From CBDCYS01 sp965226185 (lineage in GTDB: Bacteria; Acidobacteriota; Terriglobia; Bryobacterales; UBA6623): a stretch of DNA of 64,000 bases. Both the position numbers and the translations under genes were made by a program. The notes under the pieces were generated by a model. That model did no database searches. It was not told the DNA's origin and worked only from the letters and a program-made list of their open reading frames with translations. Of the stretch, positions 34,120 to 43,867 are shown piece after piece; the stretch's first letter is position 1; the number at the start of each line of letters is the position of its first letter. The stretch is from positions 2,418,001 through 2,482,000 of the forward strand of contig CBDDCT010000007.1 in the NCBI GenBank assembly GCA_965226185.1, read 5' to 3'.

Positions 34120-35275
34120 GATGTGCAGGATGGGTAACGGCTCAGTTCGACAGCGGGCATCAACGCTAGTCCTGGTAACCGTCCGCCTGCGTGAAGATCT
34201 GGTCAAGAAGATCGACGCAGAGCTGGGCCACTGTGATGTCCCTCTTTCTTGGAACAAATGGCTGATCAAGCCCTCAATCGAAAAACTCCGAAGTAGCGCG
34301 TTAGGAGGACCACTTCTCGTTTCACTCGTAAAGGCCGGAAGCGCAGGCGATAGGAGCAGGTTTCGTACAACTGCAGAGGCTATCATCGCCGAGGAGCGTG
34401 CAAAACAACACAATATTCTCGCCGAACGACTCGCCCAGGCCATCCACGCCAATGGAACAAACATGCCCGGACTCGCGATGACAACCGATTCCTCACACCG
34501 GGGTAAGGATTTCATCTCTGAAGTTGTTCCCCGGCGCCGATTGGAAGAACTCATTCTCCCGATTCCGCTGCGACGAGGCGTGGAGGAGTTGATCGAAGAG
34601 CAACAACGCGCCGATCTCTTGCGCGCTCAGGGGCTGGAGCCTCGAAGCCGAATACTGTTGGTCGGGCCGCCTGGGACAGGCAAGACGACTCTGGCTGAAG
34701 CAATCGCCGAAGCCGTAGCCGTTCCGTTATTCGTCGTGCGGTACGAGTCCGTCATCGGTAGTTACCTCGGCGAGACGGCTGCACGCCTTAAGCGCGTCTT
34801 CGACTACGCGCGGACCACACCATGCGTCCTGTTCTTTGACGAATTTGATGCTATTGGGAAGGAACGGGGTGACCTCCATGAGACTGGCGAGATAAAGCGC
34901 GTCGTCACTTCTCTGCTGATGCAGATCGACGAACTGCCCAGCTACACGATTGTTGCAGCCGCGACAAACCATCCGGAGTTGCTCGATAGAGCGTCTTGGC
35001 GGCGCTTTCAACTACGGTTGCCTCTACCCATGCCGACGGCGAAGGCATTGGCAAGTTACATTGATACGTTTGCACAGCGCTTCAACGAAACCCTTGGACA
35101 CTCTCCAGCAGCCATCGTCAAGAAACTCGGCAAAATCAGCTATGCGGAAGCAGAGCAGTTCTGCCTTGACGTCCAGCGACGCCATGTCCTCTCAGCGGGC
35201 GGAGAAAAACCGCTCAAAGTCATTGTTGGGGCGCAACTCGGCGTTTGGACCACGCGCGCCAAGAGCGCAGGCTAG
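34118..35275 (+). CDS. ietA: IetA-type AAA ATPase with an N-terminal ribbon-helix-helix-like segment
   Basis: IetA and IetS form a two-gene module first described as a plasmid toxin-antitoxin pair in Agrobacterium and later listed among phage-defence systems. The 385-residue protein has an AAA module with Walker A GPPGTGKTT (residues 183-191), Walker B VLFFDEFDAIGKERGD (237-252) and a sensor/arginine region TNHPELLDRASWRRF. The family's AEERAKQH segment and EVVPRRRLEELILP precede it. Unusually, residues 18-60 (TVRLREDLVKKIDAEL then NKWLIKPSIEKL) look like a ribbon-helix-helix DNA-binding fold, which ordinary IetA proteins lack. The subtilase gene begins 19 bp downstream. Confidence 0.85.
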   Translation: MMCRMGNGSVRQRASTLVLVTVRLREDLVKKIDAELGHCDVPLSWNKWLIKPSIEKLRSSALGGPLLVSLVKAGSAGDRSRFRTTAEAIIAEERAKQHNILAERLAQAIHANGTNMPGLAMTTDSSHRGKDFISEVVPRRRLEELILPIPLRRGVEELIEEQQRADLLRAQGLEPRSRILLVGPPGTGKTTLAEAIAEAVAVPLFVVRYESVIGSYLGETAARLKRVFDYARTTPCVLFFDEFDAIGKERGDLHETGEIKRVVTSLLMQIDELPSYTIVAAATNHPELLDRASWRRFQLRLPLPMPTAKALASYIDTFAQRFNETLGHSPAAIVKKLGKISYAEAEQFCLDVQRRHVLSAGGEKPLKVIVGAQLGVWTTRAKSAG

Positions 35276-35294
35276 AGCGCGAGAGGAGTCACTG

Positions 35295-35511
35295 ATGGCG
35301 GAACGACCGCTCCTGATCCTTCCGGTGCCTGAACCTGTTGCCCCTCCCCGAGGCAGAGGGGGCGGCGGCACACCCCGCCTTCCGGGTAGAGATGCTCAGG
35401 TTTCCCGGCTAGCACCAGTATTCGAGAGGCTCGGAAAAGTACTGGATGGAAGCGCGGCCGGCGCCATGGAGCTGCGCGACGATCCTACAAGTCTCGCCCC
35501 GGACCGTGTTA
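35295..35511 (+). pseudogene. ietS: IetS-type subtilase, 5' fragment before the IS insertion
   Basis: This fragment starts with ATG behind GAGAGGAG, 19 bp after the ATPase gene. The 72 codons encode MAERPLLILPVPEPVAPPRG, then a Gly/Arg/Pro-rich part and RDAQVSRLAPVFERLGKVL, which is the usual N-terminus of IetS-like peptidases. It breaks off at APDRV inside the target duplication of the inserted element. Joined to position 37318, it reads APDRVIVFEIAG without a frameshift. Confidence 0.85.
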
Positions 35512-37312
35512 CCTGAATTATGCACAGATTCGGCGTAGCCATCGCCGATGGAGTTGTGGCGGTAGCGGCAGTCGTGTCAACTCAGTGATTTAGCAAGTCG
35601 TCTTTTCCTCTGTTTCCCTCCCTGTTTGAGCCGCCTGCCAATCCCGGCGGGCAAAAGCGGGCGGGCAAGCGGCGTGTTCCCAGTACGTTGCGGCGAGTGC
35701 ATGAAATTTTATGCATGGAGCGCCCCTCAACTCAGCGCACCCTCCACCACCGGCGCGAAGCTCGATCCCGGTGGCCCCATCGCCCGCAGCCGCCGCATCA
35801 GCCGTTCAAACAGGCCCTTTTCCTCATAATGATCGCTGTAGCTGACACCCGTTCTGCCGGCGTGCCGCCAGATCTTGGCCGCCACGAACAGAAAGCGCAG
35901 CCGCGCCGTCGCCAGGGTGGTGTGCCGCAGTGTCTCCACGCTGGCTTGGGCTTCGCGGTTGAACAGCAGCAGCCAGCAGTTGAGGTTGTAGGCCAGCATG
36001 GCCAGCTGAAAGTGATTGCGGTTCATGTCAAAGCGGCGCGAGGGATGGGCCGCCAGCCCGGCGTCGTTGTTGGCCTCCTTGATGAGGTTCTCGGCTGCGG
36101 CGCGCTGATTGTAAAACCACACCACCGCCGCGATCGGTTCGGCCAGGTTGGTGACAAACACGCGGTAGGTGTAAGCGCTGGTGGCAAACAGCTGGTATTG
36201 CTCGGCCGCGCCGGCCGCGGGTTCGTTTTCGTAACGCAGCGCCAGGAAACGACAGGCCCGCGCCCAGCCCTGCGGCTGGTAGAGGAATTCGCATTCCGCA
36301 TCCGCATCGCTGTGGGGCGAGGGCTTCCAGGCCGCTTGCTGCAACTGCTCGACCAGCCGCCTGGTCTTGCGCGCCACGATGACGAACTGACAAGCCGCCT
36401 TTTCATAGGCCTCCACCGCCTCCCAGCAATAAAACCCGGAATCGGCCCGCGCCAGGATTTTCTTCACGCCGTGCGGCAAAGCCCGAAAGGCGCTCTCGAG
36501 GTGGGCGGCGATCTGCCGGCCCGTGGGCCGGTCGCCGTTGCGCAACCCGCCCATCAGGTATTCGCGCGTCTCGGCCAGGAAAGTCAGTATCGGCTGGTAG
36601 CTGCGCTTGCCCTTGTTCTTGGGGTTGTAACTCTTGCGCCCGCCCATCTGGCGGCCGTAGAGCGTGTGCACGGTGGTGTCGGTGTCCAGCGTCACCGTCT
36701 CCAATTTCACCTGGGCCGCGGCCCAGACTCGTTCCCGCAGCTGGCGCTGAATGGAAAGGATCTGCTTCGCCACGTTGAGGTGCAGCGAGGCCAGAAAGCG
36801 CCACAGCGTGGACTGCGGCGGCAGACGCGTCACTTGCAAGATGCCGGTCAAGATGGGGTCGCGGGCGATGAAGCGGAGTTGGTTCAGCCGCGCAAAGCCG
36901 ACATAGAGGCCCAGCACGAGGGCCAGCACAAACTGGTAGAGGCTCATCACACGGGTGATTCGTTTGTTCGTGATGGTTTCTTCCAGCAGCGCCTGGAAGC
37001 CGAGTTTTTCGAGCAGGGTGGCGACGGGCAGCAAGCCGCCGTAGGGAGTCAGATTCTTGCCGCGGAAGTGATAAGGCGTGGCAGCCCCGATTTTATTGGG
37101 CCGCGGGGCCCTCGCGCCCCGGCCTTGTTTGACGGGCCTTCGGGAGCTATGCTGTTTTCGCTTGGTAACCATTTGGGTGACCTCCTTGGGGTTGACTGGC
37201 GAAGCTGAAATCTTTGCCAGCCTACCTTATTACCCCATGTTTTCGGGGGTCCCCCAAATGGCCCCTGGCGGCTCAGCCCTCCTCCGGTGCACCCCGCAGT
37301 GCATAATTCAGG
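35512..37312 (-). mobile_element. complete IS1380-family insertion sequence
   Basis: The element is 1801 bp with perfect 14-bp terminal inverted repeats (CCTGAATTATGCAC at 35512-35525 and its complement at 37299-37312). The 5-bp target duplication TGTTA is at 35507-35511 and 37313-37317. It carries one transposase gene on the minus strand. Intact ends, an identical target duplication and an open transposase frame point to a recent insertion. Confidence 0.95.
35727..37172 (-). CDS. IS1380-family transposase
   Basis: The 481-residue DDE transposase has the expected length and an ATG behind AGGAGGTCACCCAA. Residues with catalytic Asp lie in ETVTLDTDTTVHTLYGRQ, the second Asp in ILARADSGFYCWEA, and the Glu in AENLIKEANND. 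GGRKSYNPKNKGKRSYQP is a typical IS1380 motif. No frameshift is visible, so the enzyme should be active. The N-terminus is rich in Lys and Arg. Confidence 0.95.
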   Translation of the reverse strand: MVTKRKQHSSRRPVKQGRGARAPRPNKIGAATPYHFRGKNLTPYGGLLPVATLLEKLGFQALLEETITNKRITRVMSLYQFVLALVLGLYVGFARLNQLRFIARDPILTGILQVTRLPPQSTLWRFLASLHLNVAKQILSIQRQLRERVWAAAQVKLETVTLDTDTTVHTLYGRQMGGRKSYNPKNKGKRSYQPILTFLAETREYLMGGLRNGDRPTGRQIAAHLESAFRALPHGVKKILARADSGFYCWEAVEAYEKAACQFVIVARKTRRLVEQLQQAAWKPSPHSDADAECEFLYQPQGWARACRFLALRYENEPAAGAAEQYQLFATSAYTYRVFVTNLAEPIAAVVWFYNQRAAAENLIKEANNDAGLAAHPSRRFDMNRNHFQLAMLAYNLNCWLLLFNREAQASVETLRHTTLATARLRFLFVAAKIWRHAGRTGVSYSDHYEEKGLFERLMRRLRAMGPPGSSFAPVVEGALS

Positions 37313-37317
37313 TGTTA

Positions 37318-39695
37318 TCGTCTTCGAGATCGCCGGTACCGTCGCCAACTTCATCAAGGCTGTCGCGAAAGTTCGCGGTCTGGAGTTCATCGCTGAATAC
37401 GACACCGACGAAGCCCCCCCGGACAATTTCTTCGCCATGGAGGATAAGCGAAAGGGCAGAAAGGGCGAAGTCCGAACGGATAAGAATGTTTCTGGCCGTT
37501 TCTATCTTGCCATGCCTGACGTTACCGCTCTTCAGCAACTTCTAAGACTGTGGGAACGATGGAAAGCGGGCGAAGAACTCGGCAGGGGCTTTACCCCATT
37601 CAGGCACGTCTTTGCGCAACTCCGCACGCTGCGCCCGTGGGGAGCGGAGGATCGGATTCCTGACGAGACAATCGAATATTGGCGTGAGGAAATGGCTCGC
37701 CAGCCCAATCGACCAGTTAGAACCGAGGTTGACCTGTGGTTTCATCAGAGTCAGCCTAGACGCCAACAGGTGTCACAGTCCTTCACGACCATCGTTGCGG
37801 ACGCCGGTGGTGAGATTGTCCATGAAGCCGTAATCCCGGAGATTGCTTACCACGGGGCGCTGATCGACATTCCCTCAGCACAATTGCCCGCGCTCATCGG
37901 GCGGCGGGAAGTTAGCCTTGTGCTCGCGGATGAGGTGATGTTCTTGCGGCCCCAAAGCCTTCTAACTTCTCCGCTTGAATCCGAGCCACTCGAAGACGAA
38001 ACGCTCGCGAACCGGGCCGGAGAGTCGGCTCAGACGCAGCCCATTGCCGCGCTGTTTGACGGCGTTCCGTTGCAAGGTCACACCCTTCTTGCGAATCGTC
38101 TGATCCTCGACGACCCAGACGATTTGCAGAGCCAAGCCGTCGTTGCTCGCCGCTTTCATGGGACCGCTGTAGCGTCCCTCATTCTTCATGGCGACCTGAA
38201 CGCCGGAGAGATCGCGCTTGACCGTCCCCTCTACGTGAGACCCTTGATGTTTGCGCCCTCGGACGCCGACGAGTGCACCGACCGCAACCGCCTCCTCATC
38301 GACACCGTCCACCGAGCAGTCCTCCGGATGAAGGGCAGCCCTGGGGAAGAGCCGGCGGCCCCGACGGTTTTCTTGGTCAATTTGTCGATGGGGGATCCGC
38401 GTCGTCCGTTTACGGGCCTCATGAGTCCCCTTGCGCGCCTTCTCGATTTTCTGGCGGAAAAATTTGGTGTTCTCTTCCTGGTCAGTGGCGGCAATGCTCC
38501 CACGCCACTCTCGCTCTCCGAGTTCGACACCTGGGCTGACTTCGAGAACGCCCATGCTTCAGTCCGCGAACGCGCTATGCTGACTGCCCTCAACGACGCC
38601 AAGCACGAGCGCACGATCCTATCACCAGCAGAATCCTTGAACGCTCTCACGGTCGGTGCGCAGCACCATGACCACGTAGACGATCGACCAACATCGCATG
38701 GCGCCGTCGACCCTTTCGACGACGGCGAAATGCCAAACCCCAGTTCAGCCCTAGGCCTCGGCTACCGCCGAACGATCAAGCCGGAGATTTATTTTCCCGG
38801 TGGCCGAGAGCACGTTCGGATGGCGAGTAGTGGTGGAGGGGTCAGGATCCGCTTCGATCGTCCCCAACGCCTCTTTGGTCTCAGTGCAGCCGCGCCAGAC
38901 CAGCTAGCCCAAGGTCGGCTCAATCAAACCGTTCTCAGCGACGGCACGAGTTCGGCGACTGCCCTAGCTACGCGGTCCGCGCATAGGATATTTGACGCCC
39001 TGATGGAGCCCGGTTCGACACTTGCCGATCTAGCACCCGAATTCTATGCTGTAGTCGTTAAGTCTTTGCTCGTCCACGGGGCGCGATGGAGCGGCAAAGA
39101 TGAACTCTTGAAGGATATCTGTGGTCCACCCGACAAGCGTCGGCACGTAGAGAGGACAGAAAACGCCAGCCGCTTCATGGGGTTCGGGGTCCCCAACGTA
39201 GCCGAGGTCATGGAATGTTCCGCCAACCGGGCGACCTTGGTTGGTTTCGGTGCTCTTGCGCCCGATCATGCGCACAACTACCGCATACCGCTTCCGGAAT
39301 GTCTGGAACGAGTGACTGATCCCCGCCTGCTTACTATTACCGTGGCTTGGTTGTCGCCCGTACGACCGGGATATCAAAGCTATCGTTGCGTCAAGCTCGA
39401 AGCCGCGCCCAACGATCCTTTGGTTTCCCTGGGCGTGAAGCGGTTCCCTGCGCAGCCCGCCGACGCTTCCGTGAAGAAGGGCACTGTCTTTCACGAGAGG
39501 TACAGTGGTTCGCGCGCCGTGCCCTTCATTGATGACGGTCACTTGGCTTTGCGAGTATGGTGCAGGGAAGATGCCGGCGGCGTCCAACAACCGATCCGGT
39601 ATGGCATTACCGTCACCATCGAAGCCGAAACGGCTATCCCTGTCTACGATGAGATTCGACAGCGCCTGCATGTTCGGCCGCAGCCTCCCGTTTAG
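37318..39695 (+). pseudogene. ietS: IetS-type S8 serine peptidase, 3' fragment after the IS insertion
   Basis: This holds the remaining 792 codons of the subtilase. The Asp of the catalytic triad lies in ALFDGVP (about 38058), His in RRFHGTAVAS (about 38157) and Ser in DGTSSATALA (38949). A beta-rich C-terminal domain of about 200 residues follows. Rejoined to the 5' fragment, with the element and one TGTTA removed, it gives an 864-residue protein of normal family length. As it stands, translation could start only at a GTG inside the element (37287), adding ten foreign residues and losing 72 native ones. Whether that shortened peptidase is made or active is unknown. Confidence 0.9.
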
Positions 39696-39917
39696 AGTGA
39701 GTCTCCTTACCCTGGGTGCATGGCGCCAAAACGGGCGCTTGAGGTTGAGTAGTCTACTGGGATCAACGGGTACGAGGCGATACGCTGGTGAACGATGGGA
39801 CCTTGCGCAGGGGCCGGGGGTGCCATCTCCGCGGTCAGCGAGGTGCGGCCGTCCACGATTCGATTGATCACATTGACGCCGCAGCCGACGTGACCGGTAA
39901 TCTGCTTCCGCACCCTC

Positions 39918-39952
39918 AACCGCACCCTTGCGGGTGCGGCTCTGTTTCTTCG
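39918..39952 (+). repeat. REP-like palindromic unit, family A
   Basis: CCGCACCC, TTG and GGGTGCGG form a palindrome with the shared GCGGCTCTGTTTC end. It occurs in the gene-free stretch 39696-40249 between the subtilase and pseudouridine synthase genes. Confidence 0.75.
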
Positions 39953-40044
39953 AAAAACAAGAAAGTCGGGAGGCCAAGCTGCGACCTTCCAACATTCGCA
40001 CCCACGGACAGGCCGGTTTGCTCCTACGCCCCGTCCGGGGCTTG

Positions 40045-40122
40045 CCCTGGATGGTTTTCGGACCCAGGGTTCCGCTTCGCTCCACCCATGGGCTACGATC
40101 CTACGCCGCTTCGCGGCTCAAC
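40045..40122 (+). repeat. dispersed 78-bp repeat, copy 1
   Basis: This stretch matches 59940-60017 over 78 bases with only a few differences (shared ACCCAGGGTTCCGCTTCGCT and GCTACGATCCTACGCCGCTT). Weaker similarity continues about 30 bases to the left in both. Part of it also occurs inverted at 6288. No protein is encoded. Confidence 0.85.
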
Positions 40123-40221
40123 CGCTCAACGGCTCAACCTCTCACAACGGCTCAACCTCTCAAATTCAACGGCTCAAACCGCTCAACGGCTCAACCGCTC
40201 AGCGGCTCAACCGCTCAACGG
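40112..40221 (+). repeat. minisatellite of about 10-bp CGGCTCAACC-like units
   Basis: About ten degenerate units with CTCAAC cores follow one another, starting from the end of the dispersed repeat. The array ends 29 bases before the start of the pseudouridine synthase gene and therefore lies in its leader or promoter region. Confidence 0.85.
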
Positions 40222-40249
40222 AAAAGCCGACTGTGCTGAACTAGAAGGT

Positions 40250-41197
40250 GTGGAGATTCAAACCAGTGCCGAGGACATTGAAAAGCGCCTGGACGTGTTT
40301 CTGTCCCAGAAATATCCCGACACCAGCCGCGCGCGGATTCAGCAATGGATTCGCGATGGCCGCGTCCAGGTAAATCAGGGGCCCGCCCGAGCCTCTCTGC
40401 GGCTACGAGGAACCGAGGTCGTTTCCGTCGAGTCCGCGCCGGCCACTCCGCTCAAGGCCTTCGCCGAGGACATTCCCGTCGAAGTTCTGCATGAAGACGA
40501 TGACATCGTGGCGGTAAACAAACCGGCCGGCATGATCGTACACAGCGGCGCCGGCAGCAAATCGGGAACGCTCGTCAACGCTCTGCTGCATCACTTTTCC
40601 ACGCTTTCGACGGTGGGCGGGGAGTTGCGTCCTGGAATCGTCCACCGCCTGGACCGCATGACGAGCGGAGTGTTGCTGGTGGCCAAGAACGACCTCGCTC
40701 ACCGGCGTCTGGCGCAGCAGTTCCAAAACCGCAAAATCGAGAAAACGTATTGGGCCATCGTCCACGGAAAGATCGGCAAGCAGCACCGCGCCGCCAGGAA
40801 AGTCGAAGTGGATGGGCACTGGTGGGTCCGGCTCGAGATGCCGATTGGCCGCGACACTCACCAGCGAATCAAGATGAACACTCGCCCATCGGGACGCGCC
40901 GCTCAGACCGATTTTCGCGTCCTCCAGCAGTCGTCAAGCTATGCGCTGCTCGAAGTGCGAATCGCAACCGGGCGGACTCATCAGATCCGGGTCCACCTGT
41001 CGAAGGTCGGCCATCCGGTTGTTGGAGACCGCCTTTATGGGGCTCCCGCCACGCCGCCGGGGCTTCCCGCGCTGGAACGGTTCTACCTGCACGCGCGCAA
41101 AATCGGCTTTGTCCATCCCAACACCAAACAGCCCATTGTGATCGAAGCCCCATTGCCAAAAGATTTCACGGAGCTGACCCGGCTTCTGGAGCTATAA
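40250..41197 (+). CDS. RluA/RluD-family 23S rRNA pseudouridine synthase
   Basis: These enzymes turn uridines of large-subunit rRNA into pseudouridine. The 315-residue product has an S4 RNA-binding domain (about residues 10-65: RLDVFLSQKYPDTSRARIQQWIRDGRVQVN) and the catalytic domain with the RluA motif HRLDRMTSGVLLVAKN containing the essential Asp. GRTHQIRVHLSKVGHPVVGD is a later family motif. The GTG at 40250 is the best start: the open frame continues upstream, but only through the tandem repeat. The ribosome site is weak. Confidence 0.93.
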   Translation: MEIQTSAEDIEKRLDVFLSQKYPDTSRARIQQWIRDGRVQVNQGPARASLRLRGTEVVSVESAPATPLKAFAEDIPVEVLHEDDDIVAVNKPAGMIVHSGAGSKSGTLVNALLHHFSTLSTVGGELRPGIVHRLDRMTSGVLLVAKNDLAHRRLAQQFQNRKIEKTYWAIVHGKIGKQHRAARKVEVDGHWWVRLEMPIGRDTHQRIKMNTRPSGRAAQTDFRVLQQSSSYALLEVRIATGRTHQIRVHLSKVGHPVVGDRLYGAPATPPGLPALERFYLHARKIGFVHPNTKQPIVIEAPLPKDFTELTRLLEL

Positions 41198-41249
41198 TCA
41201 AAGGTAAGACTCGGGTGTCCTGGAAAGTAAGATCCCGAGGCAGCGTCCC

Positions 41250-42209
41250 ATGAAGAGATTTGGCCTATTTGTTCTTGCGTCCGCGCTGCTGCTGGCTCAA
41301 GACGGCAAAAACGCGCCTATTGGGGGACTGGAAGATCTCCCCGGCGAAATTGTGGCTCCGAACTCGACGATTCGAGTCGAGGTCTCCCGTGTCCCGCTGT
41401 TGTTTACCGTCATTGATAAGAAAAACCGCTTCATCACAAACCTCGAGCGCGAGGATTTCGAGGTCTCCGACAACGGCAAGAAGCAGAGCATTCGGGAGTT
41501 CGTTCGCGAAAGCGACCTGCCGCTGCGAATCGGCATTCTGCTCGACACGAGCAACAGCATCCGGGGCCGCTTCACTTTCGAACAAGAAGCGGCGATCGAG
41601 TTTGTCCGCAGCGTCTTGCAAGAACAGAAGGACAAAGCGTTTCTCGTCAGTTTCGACACGCGCGCCGAACTGATCATCGACTTCACCAACAACCCCGACG
41701 AGTTGGCGAACGGAATCCGGTCGCTGCGGGCCGGGGGCGGCACCGCGCTCTACGACGCCATCTACTTTGCCTCCCGGGACAAGCTGCCCGAGGATTGGCC
41801 CCCCGAGCAGTTTCGGCGTGCGCTGGTGATTCTCGGCGACGGCGAAGACAATCAAAGCTCGGTGACGCGCGAAATGGCTCTCGAGATGGCGCACAAGGCC
41901 GAGGCCGTGATCTATGCCATCTCGACAAATCAGAAGCGAGTCCAGATCCCGGGCGACAAGGTGCTCAAGAGGTTTACGCAGGAAACCGGCGGCGTGGCTT
42001 TCCATCCTTTTCAGGCCCGCGATCTGGAGCAATCGTTCGCCGACATTGCCAATGAACTTCGGCATCAGTACTTCATTCTCTATTCGCCGACCGATTTCGT
42101 CGCCGATGGAAGTTTTCACAAGGTGCGGATCAAGACCCGCGTGAAAAACACGGCCGTTCGCGTCCGAAGAGGCTACTACGCGCCTTTTCCGGGCGAGGAG
42201 CGCCGCTAG
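41250..42209 (+). CDS. secreted VWFA-related domain protein (Acidobacteriota type)
   Basis: The 319-residue protein has a signal peptide (MKRFGLFVLASALLLAQ) and then a single VWFA-related domain. VPLLFTVIDKKNRFITNLEREDFEVSDNGK is the family's lead-in, LLDTSNSIRG contains the D-x-S-x-S metal site, and GDGEDNQSSVTREMA carries a later conserved part. This family is expanded in Acidobacteriota; its role is not established, but extracellular adhesion or complex formation is likely. It lies 53 bp after the pseudouridine synthase gene and 134 bp before recA, on the same strand. Confidence 0.9.
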   Translation: MKRFGLFVLASALLLAQDGKNAPIGGLEDLPGEIVAPNSTIRVEVSRVPLLFTVIDKKNRFITNLEREDFEVSDNGKKQSIREFVRESDLPLRIGILLDTSNSIRGRFTFEQEAAIEFVRSVLQEQKDKAFLVSFDTRAELIIDFTNNPDELANGIRSLRAGGGTALYDAIYFASRDKLPEDWPPEQFRRALVILGDGEDNQSSVTREMALEMAHKAEAVIYAISTNQKRVQIPGDKVLKRFTQETGGVAFHPFQARDLEQSFADIANELRHQYFILYSPTDFVADGSFHKVRIKTRVKNTAVRVRRGYYAPFPGEERR

Positions 42210-42342
42210 CCTCCGCGGCCCGCCCAGCGCCGCGCGCAAAATATTTCTCCTGAATCGCCTGATTCCTCTTTCGCTTTTTGTTCGCCTCTGCTACAATTGG
42301 CGAACAAGCCCATTGTCCGCCTGAAAAAAGGAGTTTATCCAA

Positions 42343-43410
42343 ATGGATCAGAAAGATCGTGAAAGCAGCCTCGAGCTGGCGTTAAGTGAAATTGAAAAAG
42401 CCCATGGAAAGGGGTCGATCCTGCGTCTCGGATCGCGAGACGTTGTCCCGGTCAGTACCATCCCCACCGGATCGATTTCGGTGGACGCCGCCCTCGGAGT
42501 GGGCGGATTGCCGCGTGGCCGGGTTGTCGAAATCTTCGGACCGGAATCCTCCGGAAAAACAACGCTGGCGCTTTCCGCGCTTGCCCAAGCCCAAAAATTG
42601 GGAGGCATGTGCGCCTTCATCGACGCCGAGCACGCCATGGACCCGATCTATGCCGCAAAGCTTGGTGTCGATGTCGACAACTTGCTGGTCTCGCAACCCG
42701 ACAGCGGCGAGCAAGCGTTGCAGATCGTTGATGTTTTGGTCCGCTCCAGCGCCATCGACCTGCTGGTGGTGGACTCGGTCGCCGCACTGGTCCCCCGGGC
42801 CGAGCTGGATGGAGAGATGGGCGACAGCCACATGGGTCTGCAAGCGCGCCTGATGTCGCAAGCTCTGCGCAAGCTTACGGGAGCGGTGTTTAAGTCGAAC
42901 TGTTGCCTGATTTTCATCAACCAGATCCGCGAGAAGATCGGCGTCATGTTCGGCAGCCCGGAGACAACCACCGGCGGCCGCGCTTTGAAGTTTTACACCT
43001 CCATTCGGCTCGACATCCGGCGCATCGGCCAGATCAAGGACGGTGACCGTGTGATCGGCAATCGAACCAAGGTCAAGGTCGTCAAGAACAAGGTCGCGCC
43101 GCCATTCCGGCTGGCCGAGTTCGACATCATGTACGGCCTGGGCATTTCGCTCGAAGGCGACCTTCTCGACCAGGGAGTCGCCGAACGCATCGTTGCCAAG
43201 AGCGGCGCCTGGTACTCCTATGGCGGCGAGCGTATTGGTCAGGGCCGCGAAAACTCCAAACAGTTCTTGAGGGACAATCCGGATATCCGTGACCGGCTCG
43301 AAACCGAGCTGCGGCAGGCGCTCGGACTGGTCCCGCAGCCCCGCCCCGAACTCGCGGAAGCTCCCGCGGATGAAGGAGCCGCCAGCTCAAAGGCAGCCGC
43401 GCGGGGCTGA
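42343..43410 (+). CDS. recA: recombinase RecA
   Basis: RecA forms filaments on single-stranded DNA for homologous recombination and SOS signalling. The 355-residue protein is of normal length, with the Walker A GPESSGKTT (residues 67-75), the DVDNLLVSQPDSGEQAL stretch, loop L1/L2 residues around EKIGVMFGSPETTTGGRALKFY, and the C-terminal GAWYSYGGERIGQGREN. The C-terminal tail is acidic and Ala-rich, as usual. An AAAAGGAG site precedes the ATG. No LexA box was identified by eye, and no recX follows directly. Confidence 0.98.
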   Translation: MDQKDRESSLELALSEIEKAHGKGSILRLGSRDVVPVSTIPTGSISVDAALGVGGLPRGRVVEIFGPESSGKTTLALSALAQAQKLGGMCAFIDAEHAMDPIYAAKLGVDVDNLLVSQPDSGEQALQIVDVLVRSSAIDLLVVDSVAALVPRAELDGEMGDSHMGLQARLMSQALRKLTGAVFKSNCCLIFINQIREKIGVMFGSPETTTGGRALKFYTSIRLDIRRIGQIKDGDRVIGNRTKVKVVKNKVAPPFRLAEFDIMYGLGISLEGDLLDQGVAERIVAKSGAWYSYGGERIGQGRENSKQFLRDNPDIRDRLETELRQALGLVPQPRPELAEAPADEGAASSKAAARG

Positions 43411-43465
43411 ACCCAGACCACGGCGGCGTGTCGCAAATGCCTGAGCGCGTTGACGCACACACGTC

Positions 43466-43833
43466 TCAGTACGTTACCGCGCACGTCGCCACGCTTCCGT
43501 GCCGCGCACGCCTTGAGCAAACGCCGAGGGGCTGTAAAGAAAAGCTAGCCGACCGCTCGGTCGAAAACCCGCGGGCCTTCATCCTCTCGGGTGGGCCAAC
43601 GACCGGAGTACGAGCATTCGCTGCTCCGAACTTCCGGCACCAGGATCGAATGGCTTCGCCGGAAACGGCGACGCCACGCTCAGCGAGAAGGTCTCCGGCA
43701 TCGCGAAAGCTCAGAGCGAAGCGATGATACAACCAGACGGCATGGCTGATGATCTCGGGTGGAAAGCGGTGGCGTCGATACAGGGATTCCATCGGTCAAT
43801 TGTCGCCGACCGGTGTTAACTTGACAATGCCGT
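43466..43833 (-). pseudogene. IS6-family transposase remnant
   Basis: Coding sequence on the minus strand starts at 43792 with MESLYRRHRFPPEIISHAVW, and about 61 residues match the N-terminus of IS6-type transposases (LYHRFALSFRDAGDLLAERG, SWCRKFGAANAR). After that the frame continues into unrelated sequence; the DDE domain of about 170 residues is missing. The upstream side, with GGCATTGTCAAGTTAACACC on the minus strand (ends near 43833), looks like the element's terminal repeat. The other end is not visible. Confidence 0.75.
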
Positions 43834-43867
43834 CGAAGGCAGTAAAGGACTCACCCCGAGCAGCTCG

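Noticed and set aside
40112..40221. CRISPR-like repeat array
   Set aside because: The units are about 10 bp and nearly contiguous, with no spacers.
39788..40249. N-terminal extension of the pseudouridine synthase frame
   Set aside because: It runs through a REP unit, a dispersed repeat and a tandem array, and it lacks conserved sequence.
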